Shown here piece by piece: positions 31,377 through 44,800 of a stretch of DNA of 64,000 nucleotides. Within the stretch, counting starts at the first letter, position 1; every line of letters starts with the position of its first letter. The stretch is from Cladocopium goreaui (lineage: Eukaryota > Sar > Dinophyceae > Suessiales > Symbiodiniaceae): NCBI GenBank assembly GCA_947184155.2, contig CAMXCT020001480.1, positions 1 to 64,000 of the forward strand, read 5' to 3'. Both the position numbers and the translations under genes were made by a program. The notes under the pieces are model-generated. The model did not search any database. It saw only the letters and a program-made list of their open reading frames with translations, and was not told the DNA's origin.

Positions 31377-34300
31377 AAAACACAAAAAATATATATATAT
31401 ATATTATTATATATATGTATATATATATATATACACACAATTTTGTATATCATTATATATCTCCATTGTGGTCGGTAAATTCCGATGATCTTCCCATGAT
31501 TTCGCCTCTAGGACCTGTACCTTGTGCTGCGTGCTGTGGCACTTTTGGTGCAGCCGGACAGTGACCTCAGTTGGCTGTCCATGCGACGAATGTTGTGCCA
31601 CCGGGGCAACTTCAGAGAGACGCTGAGCACCTTAGCTCGATGGGTAACGGATTGCAGTGGCTGAACATCTCAACATCCCTGGTGCAACTCATTTTTTTAC
31701 GGCACCCTTGAGACATTGTGAGTTCTCACAATCCATTAAGTCTTCAAGAAAACCGTTGTTAATATTGCAACCAACCATTAAAGACCGCTCAGTTACCGCT
31801 ACGACCGAATTACTGTCAGGATATGTCCGGCCGATATATTTGCCATGGTCAGGTCAGGGGGATTTTGGGGCATGGTCACCCATCCCGTACCGGGAATCCT
31901 TATAATTGGTATACAATCAACATTCATGACTTGATGACCATCCCTCAATGTGGCTATTACTGTATAATCCAATTTTTGACATCACCAAAATCAATGGATC
32001 CTTTGGGATCACCCAAGTCCTGCTCCTCTCAGGAAGCTTCTGCATTGATGACGTTCCTTTCGAGGTTTTGCTGAAGTTCCGAGACACGGATACTGGGGCG
32101 ACAATTTCATTGAGGGAAGGATAAATGAAATTACGACGTTGGTGAGTTGGTGAACCAGCAAAAATTGGGATTCAAAAAAATATAGTGATTTCTCTCTATA
32201 CAGACATATCAATCATATTCAGAACTTGGGGTTTGAAAAAAATCTGGATGGCAAGGGTTTCGTTGCAGAAACTATCCTGCTTGACAACATTGAGAGCTGT
32301 TTCCATAGCCGTGGCAACCCTCCAACGGTATGTTGCTCAGGTCGCAAAGGCACACTTCGACCGGGACAGGCTGCGGATGAGAAATCTGAAAGCTGGGTGG
32401 CTCTCATCTTGGGTGCTAGTCATGTATCAGTTCCTCGGCGAAGACCGGAGATTTCGCGGGCAGGGCTGTGGAAACCACAGATTGGCCATGGCCAAAACAG
32501 AATACTTACGTGGCTATATGCTTCTATATGTGGCTATGGGCGATTGGGCGATTGGGCCTTTGCTGTCACTTGAATCTGGATCGTGGGACAAATCTGATTG
32601 TCTCTTTTGTTTTGGTGAGGTTGAGGCTGTCAGCTGATCAGTTGTGAGATCCACAGATTCTACCCCCGAATTGGATCGGCTCCCGCCCTTCTATTGGGGT
32701 CCCCATGCATCGGGATAGCATAGCTACAAGAATAGAACGAAACTTGGTGATTTCAAGTTTCCCATCCCTACTGTGAATGGATTGGTTTCAGGGGAATCTA
32801 CAGGTTTTTTCCTGGTTTTTCCCAGGTGATTTGAAGGTTTCCATCTTTCCGAGATTTCCAGCCGAGGTTCGTAGCTGCCAAGCTGGACTTTTATGGCATG
32901 GGATTGGGATATCCCAGCCTGATGAACCCGCGGGTGTTTTGGAGGTTCAACAAATCTTCGGAGCCTCCAGCAATTTAATCTTTATATGTTTATACATAGT
33001 TTTATGTATATAGATTATGTAGTGCCCAAAAAACCGGAACGTGCCACTGCTGGTGATCTATTTTTCGATGGTAGAGCGGTGCTCCCGTTTCTGCTTTGCT
33101 TTGCTCCAAGCAAAGTAGTGGGGGCCCATGGCGTGTCCATGGCAATCATTGAACCTGGCAATGGATCAGATCCATAGTTTAACAGCAACATCATAAGTAA
33201 CCGCCAAAAAGAATAGAATAGAAACGCAACCTTTTTTGGGGTTGCCATATATAGCATATATAGCATAGTTTGGGGTACCCTTTCTCACTGCCAGGTTTAA
33301 CTCGAGGGTAGACCGGACTAGCGATGGCGATCCGCCGCTGATGTTTTAACCCGACCCCGTTGTGTCGGTTTACGTCCGCAGCGACTGCTTCCTTTCAGAC
33401 CCTCTGGTAACAGTTGCTGTGGAAAACCACCATTTTTCAGCGGTGAATCATTGAACTATTGGGCCATGGCTTCCATAGCTCTGTTCGTTCAATGGAGGGT
33501 ATTTGGATGCTCATTTTGCTCGACTTTTGCAGCGCAAAAAGCCGTGGGCCCTTTGGCCTGAGAGGTCTAGTTAAGTTGTATTGGTGAAGCAGTCATTCTG
33601 ATGCTGCTCATGAAGGAGACACATGAGTCTGTGATGGTTTCCGCAAAACTGGCGCTGTGCTTGGACCTAGGTTCGAGCATATGTCGCTGAAACATGGGTA
33701 CCAAAGGTGAGCCGTTGGCATCAAATTATAGCCATAGCCCATAGCCAAACCAGATTCTCTCTTGAAGAATTCAATAGTCCTCCAGAAACTTGTGTGAACA
33801 CAGAATTTGCCATGAAAAAATGGCTGCTTTCTTCCGCTTCCCAAGTCACTTAGACGAAATACGTTAGTAAACAGCACCACGTCGCCTTACAGTCCTGAAG
33901 TTTGGCCCTGCCATGGCTTGGGTCACAAAGAGCGAAAGGCGCGGAAAACGCTGCGGGTCCTGAGATTTCCGCTGTTATTTGGAGGGGTTGAAAGGGCGAA
34001 ACTTGTAGTTCAATAGTGGTTGGGGAAAACAAGCTTGGGCGGTGTTTGTATATAGAGGAAAGTAAGGAAACCTGGTACAGTGATCCGGTGATACGTTGTG
34101 ATTTCAAGAGAAGAAGCTTTGAATGTATTTAGATTTGTTTGAAGCCACTTGCCTTTAGATTTGTACTCAGCATGATTGCCAACTAGGTTTGTCTGAAAGT
34201 GGCTTAGACCCAAGTTTCACTCTGAAAAGCACATTTCTTTTTTCGATATCACTTGATCATTTGATGTTGGTGTCTTCAATTTCCACTTTTTTTGCACTGG

Positions 34301-35062
34301 CACTAACCCAACTAAGTACTTCCACTTGGTGGTGGATCCGCTTTCGCATCAGGTTCAACTGGAACAAGGAGGAAGACCTAGCCGCTGCGGTTCGTGCGCC
34401 CTCACCCAGCCCAAGCCTCAAAGGGTTTTATGCATCTCCGATCTGTACCATGGTCAAGTTGCCCCACTTTTTCTTGGAGGAATCGAATCACAGCATTTGA
34501 ACAGTTCGGGATTTTAATTAATCCCATTCAGTTTGGATTCAGTTTGGATTCCCATCACAGCCATGGGACGGACCTGTTCACCGTTCTGAACATGGCACTT
34601 TTTTCACTCCAGTTTTTTTACGGGTCTGGCAGATGGTTGGATCCACAGCCAAAGAAGGGATATCCCATGAAAAAAAAGGTTCTTGATATCCCACAGATTC
34701 ATGATATTTCATGAAATTTATGATTATACTCCTATTAACATTACCATTAACTAACCATAGCTAACCATGAATATTATATAACTATATATCTCATCATTCA
34801 TATAAGCCTTATCCCACTAATAAGATGGTACAACCATGACACGTTTTTCTCATTGCCATCTAAATCACTTTCCCACCAGAAAAAGGTATTATATAACCAT
34901 AGCCAACCATTATATAATGGAAACGTATACAGGAACTATATAACCAACTATTATAACCATTAATTCAGTGGGACCATTATATTATATAACTATACAAATC
35001 ATATATATATATATTCGCATTAAGTGACCATATCCCAGTAATTCTACCGTCATGTCCCGCTG
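31377..35062. other. Intergenic/intronic DNA with uncertain exon candidates
   Basis: Two islands look exon-like but unproven: about 32265-32400 (helical, AVATLQRYVAQVAKAHFDR) and about 32850-32965 (DFYGMGLGYPSLMNPRVFW). A truncated copy of the TACCCTCTGGTAA palindrome family lies near 33398-33440. They could be 5' exons of the gene that follows. Confidence 0.3.
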
Positions 35063-38000
35063 AATCCCCTTATTGCCAGGTCCAGGGCAATACGTCTTAC
35101 CCACCTCTTTCAAGGAGGAACGACGGAGCCATGGTTTTTCGCCGTGGTGAACATTGGGATTTAGACAGCAAATAAACAACATGGAATTCAAGCAATGTCA
35201 TGATTTTTTTGTTTTTTTACCAGTGAGAAAATCTGGATTTACTGTGATATGATTTGATCATCTTGATTCTTGATCAACTGGCAGGTACAGTAAGTTTATG
35301 GTAGTCGGTCACGAAACTGGCCATATTTCACGGACAGATCGGATTGCATCGACTGGTTTCAGATGGTCGGGAAAGCCGGCCAGGAATCTAAGAGCAGGCC
35401 ATGCTACGCGCCCTTCAATTCCTCTTGTGGAGAAGTCCAGGCGGAAACAACACAGATTGCTTCAATAGAAATGGGGTGGAGAACAAGACCACCAGAACAG
35501 AGGACTTGGAAACTACCGCAAGTGAAGGAAGAAGAATTGTGATGTTGTCAATACATCAATGTTAATTATACTTGCAGGTGTTGACCGATGTCTTCTTGGA
35601 CGTCTTGTGTCAATCCAAGGGTCCCAGCTTGCCGTCGGTCTGCTGGCGATTTTTCGTCTACTGAGCACTTCCTCACATCCCCAAGTCCCCAATACTCAGC
35701 CCCCATCTTTTTTGCTGAAAAAAAAGCCCATTTGCAGTAGAATTCGGTCTGGTTAGATTGAGTTGGCACTTGCTTGTTACTTCTGCCACTCAAACTGATC
35801 TAAGTCTTGCCACAGGGGGGTATCTCGGGGAAGAAGGATGATGATGCGCAGGGGATCCCAGCAGTGCTCAACGCCAGTCGAAGGACGCAAGGGCTGCGCA
35901 CTCTTAACGAAAAGGTACTCCTGGATTTGATCAATGAAATCCTAAAGGCCCTAAAGCCTTCGAGAAGATTTGCCACACTTGGATCTTACCATTTTGAGCC
36001 GTTTTGACATGCCAGTGTTGGTTAAATCACCATTGTTTGTTGGTTGAATCCCCCATTTATCCTCCTTAAATCCCAATTTTTCATGGTCAAATCCCTATTT
36101 TTTCAATGTGCGTATCGCCGCGATGACCTCGCTCATACTTGTTGAGGTTAGGTCTGGACCCTGCGAGATATAGCCCCAAGCAACCAGGAGGTCAGCGTGG
36201 GGGAAGCTCATTGGTTGGGTATGTAAATGGTGGATTTAACATGATTTTAAGCAATAAAAGTGTGGGTATATCATGGGGATTTCATGTGATATATATATAA
36301 TGCGACTCATAACTAGCAACATTTTATTTGTAGAGGTGATGAGCCCCGGAGTTTGCTGGCAAAGTGCACGTAGATGATGATAAACTGGTGGAACCGGGGC
36401 ATAGCCTCTTGGACAAACTCAACATGGTCGGGTAAACCAAAGATTGGGATGATATCCACCATCCACAAAGCATTTTTTTCCAAGAGAAGAGTGGCGAGCT
36501 TTGCATATAGTCATTCAAGTAGAGTGAATGGAAGCCTCTAACAGTCTCTAACAATTGGAATGGCTAAGCATAGTCAAAATCGCTGGATAAAATCTGAAAG
36601 GCCTTAAGGTCGGCTTCTCTTGTTGGTTGTTGCCCATTTTATTGGTCTTAGCGCCACATGGCTAGCAGGTTTTGTCAGCCACATCTCCAATTTTTGATAT
36701 TTTGCTGACCATATCCCCATAGATCCTGATGTTTTCTTGCTGATCTCCACCAATCATGGGCCAAGACCATTGTTGACTCTTGCTTTTCTCATGTACATCT
36801 CAAGATTTTTTGATTTGTGGCTCTACATTCCATGATATGCCCATTGCCTCGCCACATTCCATTCGAACATGGGTGAAATCCCCCATTCCTTTCGGTCCAC
36901 ACTTTTTTGGTGTAACCTCCCAACATTTTTGATGGTTAATCGGTTAATCCCCCAAGTTTCCACAGATTTTGCTGGTGAAATCCACATTTCTTAGGCCAAG
37001 ACCCAGACGAAGCCACCCAGCCCCGCCGCAGTCTACGACCACGGCTTGCCGCGGAAGCACGTGCCCTTCACCTCGGGCGCCACGCGGTGGAACGACCTGA
37101 AGCAGGAGACGCGGCATGGAAGCCGCGCCAAGGGCTGGACGAAAAAATGGGAGGATTTTGATGGATTTTGATGGATTTTGGTGATTCTAGCAATTTTACC
37201 CAAAAAACCTGGGAGGAATTTGATGATTTGACAAAGACGGATAGGAATTTGACCCAATGAAAATTGGGATTCAACCGAAAAATAGAACATGTATATTATA
37301 TAGGTGTTTCTGCAAAAAATTACGTGGATTTGACGAACAACAATGGGATTCTAGCTAGATGTACTAACACGGAAAATATTTTGACGAACAAAAATGGTGA
37401 TTAAATCGAGATTGATGACGATTTTCATGGGAATGTTTTTTTTAGCCAGGTAAAACAAGTGGCAGGGGTCAGAAAAAAACTAGCAAAGTCAGTTGGTTTG
37501 TCCAAAAATGCGGAATACCCCAATTTATGAAACCACCAAGGGATGGTTAAGCACCATCCTTTGCCAGGTCCCAATTTTCCGGGGGGTTGAGCAGATCACC
37601 CACACCCAACAAAGGGCGCTCCCAACTTTTTCTACAGATTGCCTACTTTGATACAGCAGTAGGTCTCTGTATATAGATTAGATTGGATTAGATTAGATTA
37701 GATTAAATTAGATTAGATTAGATAGATAGATAGATAGATCGATAGATATTAGTCGCATATATCGATTCTTCTTCTACCCAATGACTCCATGTCGTGTTTC
37801 TGAGTTTTTCAGGTTTCGTTGTATCGAAGTGTCGCATGTAATCGCAGTAGACACCCTTGGTTTCTTATTATAGCAACCCCCAGATAGAACAAAAAATGGT
37901 CACCTCGAAGACATTGGCTTTTCCCGCATCTTTTTCACATCCAGGAAAAAGAATTGGCATCTTTTCAGGGCGTTTCTATTATACCTACGAACCAACTTAG

Positions 38001-39916
38001 CTATCATCAATTATCTATAAATCCCATTCAATCCCATTCAAATCACATTCAAATCCCCAACATGGCTGTGAAATCCCTTGTACAATAAGGACTCATATGG
38101 AAAATATGGGTTTGTCTGAAAATAGGGTATATTCCCAATGAAATAGCCATTTTTCATAGGGATTGTCTGATCAGCAAAACCATTGGGTTTAGGGGTACAC
38201 TATTTTCAGACACACCCATATGGGAAAATCCCATTCATCTCAGACTGCACCACTTCTCCACAGAGCTTCGACTTCCTCCAGGACTTCCGTCCGGGTCCCG
38301 GGGACTACGCGGCCCTGTCTGCTTCGAGCTTCGCCGGCGCCGTCTCGGTGGCGTCCAATAAGACCATGGGCGTGCCACCTGCAGGGAGCCCTTGGGTGAG
38401 ATCCTGATGGGGGTTACCCTCTGGTTATGTCAAAATAGCTATTGAAAATGACCATTTATAGTGAGTTTTCCTGTTAAAGATGGTGATTTTCCATATACCC
38501 TCTGGTAATTTGTTACATAACTATGGAAAGATCCACCATTTTTTATGGGTAAATCCACTATTTCGACTGGGCCATTTTCAATGGCTATGTTAATTTGCCA
38601 GAGGGTATGTAGATATAAAATGATATAAAACACTGGGAGAATCAATCTGTCACATACTGATGGAAGAAATCTTGCAGTTGGCAACTATTGTACTATTGGT
38701 AATTATGAAACATTGTAAATAATGCGATGATTCTGGGATAAACCATCAACTGGTGCAGGATTTCGCAACCATCCAGAGTACTATATAGTTGGTTTTGTAT
38801 ACATTATACTTTTTGATTGGTGGATTATGTACATACTATATCCTTGTCTTATCCCATTATATCACTATTCAATGCGGATATAATAAGGAAATCATTTTTT
38901 TAATGGGATATACAAGCAACAACATCGACGTTTACAAGGCGGTGCATTCCAATCCTTCGCTAAGTTGGTGGAAAGTTTGTAGGTGATCGAACTGGTTGGG
39001 GTAACATAAACCAAGAAACATAACTGGGCTGCACGGTGTCAAAGTCGATGATTTTTCAGTTCGGGGATGGTACATACACAAAAAAGGCCATGGCACATAT
39101 GACCCCGACATTTGTGTCCGGTACCAAAATTGACATATGCAACACTAGACGTGGTTTTCGTTTTAGGGATTTTTGTTAGGGAAAGTAGAAAAAAACCCAG
39201 CTTTGCAACCCCACACCAGTGTTCTAGGTTTCCAGGTCCCGTTTTGGGCTTGGCAAGAGAATGGTGCACTCTCCCAGACCCAGAGAATGAATCCCACCAG
39301 GCCCTGTTGGGAGTATTACATGAATGATATTCCATTGAATCTCAATATTGTACATATATGTGTATATTTTTAATGATACTCATGTGTACATATACATAAA
39401 TATTATACATATTTTAAGGCAATGAAGACATCCAGAATCATTGCATACCCCTGTTGCGCGCCCTACGTGGCTGAGGGAGAGCAGCGGATGATCTTCAAAT
39501 CCACTAGGCCGGACCATAGTTGCCATAGGAATCTATATGGGATAACCTCAGTGAATGGCTATGAGTGCTTAGAGAAACCATAGCTATATATATATATGAT
39601 ATATATATAATATCATATATAAACATATACACTATATATTAGTGATAATATCCCATATATGATATTATATATATCATATCCCATATATGATATCATATAT
39701 GGGATAACGGTATAAACCAATGGGACTTGCTATACCGTTATCCTAGAGAAATGAGGGATGATCCTCCGAAGACACACACAGATGGGGCTGCTGATCTCAT
39801 GGGTAACCCCCCAGGAGTTAGGGCTGGGGCCTGGGTCATGCATGCATATATATATATACATTATATACTGCATACACAGTTATATACAGATGTATAATAA
39901 ATATAATAGTAATGAA

Positions 39917-39954
<38 letters not shown>

Positions 39955-40235
39955 CATTTCATAGTTACATATTATATACATAGATAGGTAGATCGATAGA
40001 TCGATAGATAGATAGATAGATTAGATTAGATTAGATTAGATTAGATTAGATAGATTAGATTAGATTGGATTAGATAGATAGATAGATAGATAGATAAATA
40101 GATTCGATAGATAGCTCCCTCCCATTGCCACCAGTGCGCCTTCGATGCCTCGTGATCATCAATGCTATGGCTACGATGAGGCGGACCAGTTTTCGTCCGA
40201 GCGATGGGCGGACAGAGTCGCGTACAGAAGCACAG
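35063..40235 (+). CDS. PGPG-repeat (SHIPPO/STPGR-like) protein, gene A, multi-exon
   Basis: Exons inferred from coding islands and splice sites are about 35063-35146, 35394-35457, 35816-35914, 36995-37126, 38264-38395, 39428-39507 and 40135-40235. The first has LLPGPGQYVLPTSFKEERR and the fifth has FRPGPGDYAALSASSF. PGPGxY is the hallmark of SHIPPO/STPGR repeats, found in axonemal and microtubule-associated proteins. Exon phases agree at the joins 35146/35394, 35914/36995, 38395/39428 and 39507/40135. Donors include GT, GC (39508) and GA (40236, GATGGG), fitting dinoflagellate splicing. The 37126 end is a guess. A possible further exon lies near 40727-40880. Start and stop were not identified. 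A likely role is in the flagellum or cytoskeleton. Confidence 0.6.
37674..37745. repeat. GATTA/GATA microsatellite
   Basis: Runs of GATTA grade into GATA. A similar tract occurs at 39980-40115, beside the exon at 40135. Confidence 0.9.
38105..38221. mobile_element. MITE-like element, TIR family 2, copy 1
   Basis: ATGGGTTTGTCTGAAAATAG at the left end pairs with CTATTTTCAGACACACCCAT at the right end. A second copy is at 58438-58549. It lies in an intron of gene A. Confidence 0.65.
38415..38607. mobile_element. TA-flanked palindromic element, family 1 (two adjoining copies)
   Basis: A truncated copy at 38415-38497 abuts a full one at 38496-38607, which runs from TACCCTCTGGTAA to TTTGCCAGAGGGTA. 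Internal arms also pair. Other copies are at 42084, 42929, 58328, 59270, 60250 and 61522. Confidence 0.75.
39577..39955. repeat. (TA)n-rich intronic tracts
   Basis: Two long TA tracts (39577-39700 and 39846-39955) include imperfect palindromes such as CATATATGATATCATATATG. Confidence 0.8.
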
Positions 40236-40257
40236 GATGGGGCTGAATTCTATGATT

Positions 40258-40372
40258 TATGGTAGATATAACGAACATCATAGTGGTTTAGTGGTTTTTC
40301 CACTATCTATAGTGGGTTTATGGTAGATATAACGAACATCATAGTGGTTTTTCCACTATCTATAGTGGGTTT
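40258..40372. repeat. Tandem duplication, about 55-61-bp unit
   Basis: Two copies of a unit starting ATGGTAGATATAACGAACAT and ending CTATCTATAGTGGG lie side by side. Confidence 0.85.
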
Positions 40373-41812
40373 TTGCATGTTTTTGCTATTTTAAGTGAAC
40401 AAAACCCAGTAAATTCATGGGGTAAACCCCAACAAACATAACTGGGCACCATCCTGTGGGGAGTTCGTAGCTTCTACGAATTGAGTTTTCCAAGCACATG
40501 GTAGTTGTTTTGCACACATCTGCCGCAAAATGGTCGACATTCATCGCTTTTTTTGTGAACGTTCAGCTATTATGTCACTTCCTGGAATCAGTTCAAGGGA
40601 AAATTGTAGGAACCGACCAATTGAGGGTTCAAAACTCTAGTTTCCTGTAGATTTTGGTTCCTTACTGTATCAGTTTCTCTGAAAAAAAAACCGAGTCCCA
40701 TGGTTTGTCATCATTACCCTTTAAAGTTGCCGTAACGTGGAACGCCCATCTTCGGCACTGGACACCAGGCAGGGGACGGTCGACTGATACGACAAGGTCG
40801 AAAGGATGGGGTTCAACAACTGTCTGGTCCGGTGCCCTATCGAAGCATGACTGGGCCATGGCTTCCAGTTCGCTATGTGAAATTAGCAGGGACGAACCCC
40901 AGTGGTAAACTTAAGGATTTCTATTCAAAGTTGCTTGATGTGTGAATCGGGGGTGAAACAGAATGATTTGGGTTGATGATGGTGATTATGGCGATTCCCA
41001 CATTTAGTGGTTGACTACGTATGTGGTGAATCCCCAAAAGTGATGAACTACCGCTGAAAAATGGTACCATGAATGGGAAACACAACATCCATTCCGTTGC
41101 ATTGCTATCCCTTTTCATCCCTAAGAATGGTGAATCAACGTGTGAGTCTGTATATAGGAAAAAATGGACAAGAATGGAAAAGGGTCGAACCACCCAGCAA
41201 GGCATGGGTTTTGAGATGCTGGTATAGGGTACTGTCTTGTCACATTTTCAATAGCCTTCAGCCACTGGGTTCAGCCCTCCGTCCGGTCTTGCATCACTGG
41301 CCCCTGTAATGTGACCAGCAGCACGGTTTTTTGTGGCTCGGCTTTGGCAGATGGACATCAACCCGGAAAACATTGGTTTGGTGGATTCATCTTGTCACAC
41401 AAAGGGCATCAAGGGGTTGACGCTTCAGCTTCAAACCCGCCTCAAGATTTGTTGACCAACGGGTAAGTGGTGATGCTACTGATGATCACAGTTCATCTGT
41501 ATGAGGCACGAAATGACGTGACCCAAAGCTATGCGGTTGGTTGGAATGTTCCAAAATGTCAGGCTTAAATTTTATAAGCATTTTCCCTGAAATGTCTGCT
41601 CTTGGGGGTCTTCAATTTTGGTCTTCCCTCCAAATCTTGCTGGTGAAGTCCAATCGCTTTTCATCTTTTTCGATAGTGAACCTCCACTTTTGGCCAATTT
41701 TTGCTGCTTAAACCTCCATTTTTGCCTGGTGACATTGGCTTTTCACCCAGATATATATATATATAATATATATGTTTTTCATGTATATGTACACATAATA
41801 TATAATGTGAAG

Positions 41813-44800
41813 GAAACTGGCTGCTTCAACTTCCGCTGCCGCCTTGGGGCCATGGTCACGGTGCGGCTCTGCGGTCGCACGCGCGAGTACCGGCGCCTGG
41901 CCGCCCGCTGGAGCTCTGGAGATCGGATGGAGCCCTGGCTGCTGGAGATCGGATGCCACGAAGGTGCGATGAAGTTCTGATGTGGTGAAAATGGTGGAAA
42001 ACCTTAAGAAACCCATAGGAAAATGGTGGTTTAATGGTGGTTTAATGGGGTTTAACCAACAAAATGGTGATTTTAATGGGATGTACCCTCTGGTTATGTC
42101 AAAATAGCTATTGAACATGGCTATTTATAGTGGATTTACCCATTAATAGCATGGTGATTTTCCATAGTTATGTTACCAGAGGGTATATGGAAATTAGTTG
42201 GTCTCATCTTCTACAATGGAAATTTGGGTATATATCATCTTATCATATCTTATTCATCTAGAATATCCACTGGTTCCCACCTTGCCTGGCTCGAAAGGTG
42301 ATTAGTTAACGCCAGTGCGAGCCGACGTTGCTCCTGCTGATGTTACTATTGGGGTGGGACCCACTGACGATTCCTGGGATGAGCCACCAAAATAGGTCTT
42401 CATTTCCTCATGGATTTATAGAGTATTTGGGGAATCAATTGGGAAAGTTTCTTATGTTCTTTTGGTGTTTTTCAACCCAAAGATGCTGTCTTATATAAAC
42501 TGTTTTTTGTATTCAACAGTCCAACCCAATTTCACAAGTTTCAATTTTCTTACAAATCAATGAATCTGCAAAATCTGTAAAGGCTCTCAACTGACACTTT
42601 TGGGTGGCCAAACCTACTGAAACTCCCATTTCGCTTCTCATTTGTTTGCGCACTCCAAATTGCAAGTAATCAAAGAAATGAGCAATTGTAAAGTTTCCAT
42701 CCAAAAAGGATGGGATAAAACACTCCAATGTTTTCTTGGCCACATGATCAACTGGCCAACAAAAAAAGGCAAGGTCCAGCATGAAGCAGCATAGATTCAG
42801 GAGAATCAGAGCCGTAAAGATGTTTGCTCAACCCCTCCCATTAGTTCAACCCCAATTTGTGTTGAACCACCATTGTCCTAGTTGCAACCAGCTTAAAATG
42901 CTTGTAAAATCCTCCATATTTTGCTGGTTACCCTCTGGTGATTGAACATAGCTATTGAAAATGGGCAGTGGATTTACCGATTCAAAATGGTGGATCTTTC
43001 CATAGTTTTAGTGATTTTCCAACGTTTATCAGAGTATCCCATGAAAAATGGTGGATCTTTCCATAGTTTTTCCATAGTTATGTTAGAAAAAAATAGAAAA
43101 AAACATGGAAAGATCCACCATTTTTCCTGGGAAAATCACCATTTTTCAAGTCCCCATCCCACCAGGCATCACCAGCTCCCCGCAAGGCATCACCAGCTCC
43201 CTGCTGGCGCGCCGCAACCAGGGCCGCGTCCTGGCCGTGGACCGCAGCGCCCAGGCGGTGGAGAAAGCCAAGCGGCGCTTCCCGTCCTTGCACCTGGCAG
43301 TGTTGGACGTGGCAAGTCCGAGATGGAAGGAAACTTGGACTTGGAGATATCATGAGATATCTATATATTATATATATATATGTGATATATATTATATATT
43401 AATATATATATATATTAATATATATATATATTATGCCTGTTATCCAATTTTCACCATGAGAGCACCATGGCTGCAAGATTTCAGACTCAAGCTGTATGCA
43501 TACGTGGCCCTTGGATTTCCTTCGCGAGCTGCGCTTTTGGCATACCAACGATTGCCTGATCTCTCTCCCCTTGCTTTTGCTGGTCAGTGGATTGGCCTGG
43601 TTCCTTGGCTTACTAACTGGTGGGTTCTTAGCAGTGCTGGTGCTGAGTCCTTCCTGCCGGCGACTTTTGGTGCTCGCATTGCGTAGCATCATAGGCCTGA
43701 TTGCGCCAGCTCCTGGGCCTGGGGGTCAAGATCTGCGCATTCGACTGGCTGGTTATCGGACTCATACCGCATGAGCCAGGAGTCTGACGTTTCTGAGATC
43801 TTATTTCAGTTTGAAGGGCTCACGATTTCTGTGAAGAGGAATTCTGATAGCACACAGCTTTCTTCACCACCCAGGTCAACTGGTTTAGGTTCAGGGGTTG
43901 GTCACTCGCCACAAGGAGCATCACTTGCTAGGTCCTCTGGGCCTGCCAGGTCTGACTCTAGTTGGACTGTGCCATCAGGCAGCGATCCTGGTCCTGAAGG
44001 CGAACGAGCTGAGCCTTGGTCTTCTCAGTGGCGCGCTGAGTTGGTGGGCGCCTGCACTCCTGAGCAGCTGCTGGACATTGATTTGTCTCCGCTGGAATCT
44101 TGGGTGCCTCGTCTCAGCGCTTGTGGTGAGTGGTCTCCATTAGCCAGGTTGGGACGAGGCTTGAGAGCTGGTGTTGCAGCCCGCATTCGTCTGAGCGGCG
44201 AGTCGACTGCAGTGTGTGAGTCTCCCAGGTTGGCTGTGCAGAATCGGATCTACGTGGTGCTTCGAGCGGCCCCGCCTCACGCATCTGGGTGGACTACATC
44301 CTACAACATCTACGTCTCCAAGGTGCGGGGCAGTGCTGGTGAGAGGTTCCATCGTGACAGTGTGTCGCACGCCTTTGCTAGCCGTGCTGAAGCTTCTGCT
44401 TACGTTCTGGGCGCCGGTTGCTCATGGCCTCCGGAGTACCAGGCAAGCGTTTGAGTGAGAAGGGAGTGCGGTCGCTGCTTGGGGTATCAGCGGCTGGATA
44501 TTCAGCATTAGCCCCAGTCCTCTTCTGCCCAGTTGAGGGGGACACAGTTTTGTTCAAGTCTGTGGCTTATTTGGTGAAATGTCGGTCTGGCGGCTTCATG
44601 TTTTTGGTGCCCGACGTTCCAGAGGTGACCGACTTCGTCACTGCTCAGGAAGATGTGTTTGGGTGCAGGACTTGCACCATCACCGTGGAGCTTCCTCGTG
44701 GCAAACGCACCTCAGAGGAGAACGCAGTGCTGGTGGATGCAACTTGGGATCAAGTTTCTTCTTTCACCCGATGGTCGCCCCTTCGTGGCGACGAAGTAGA

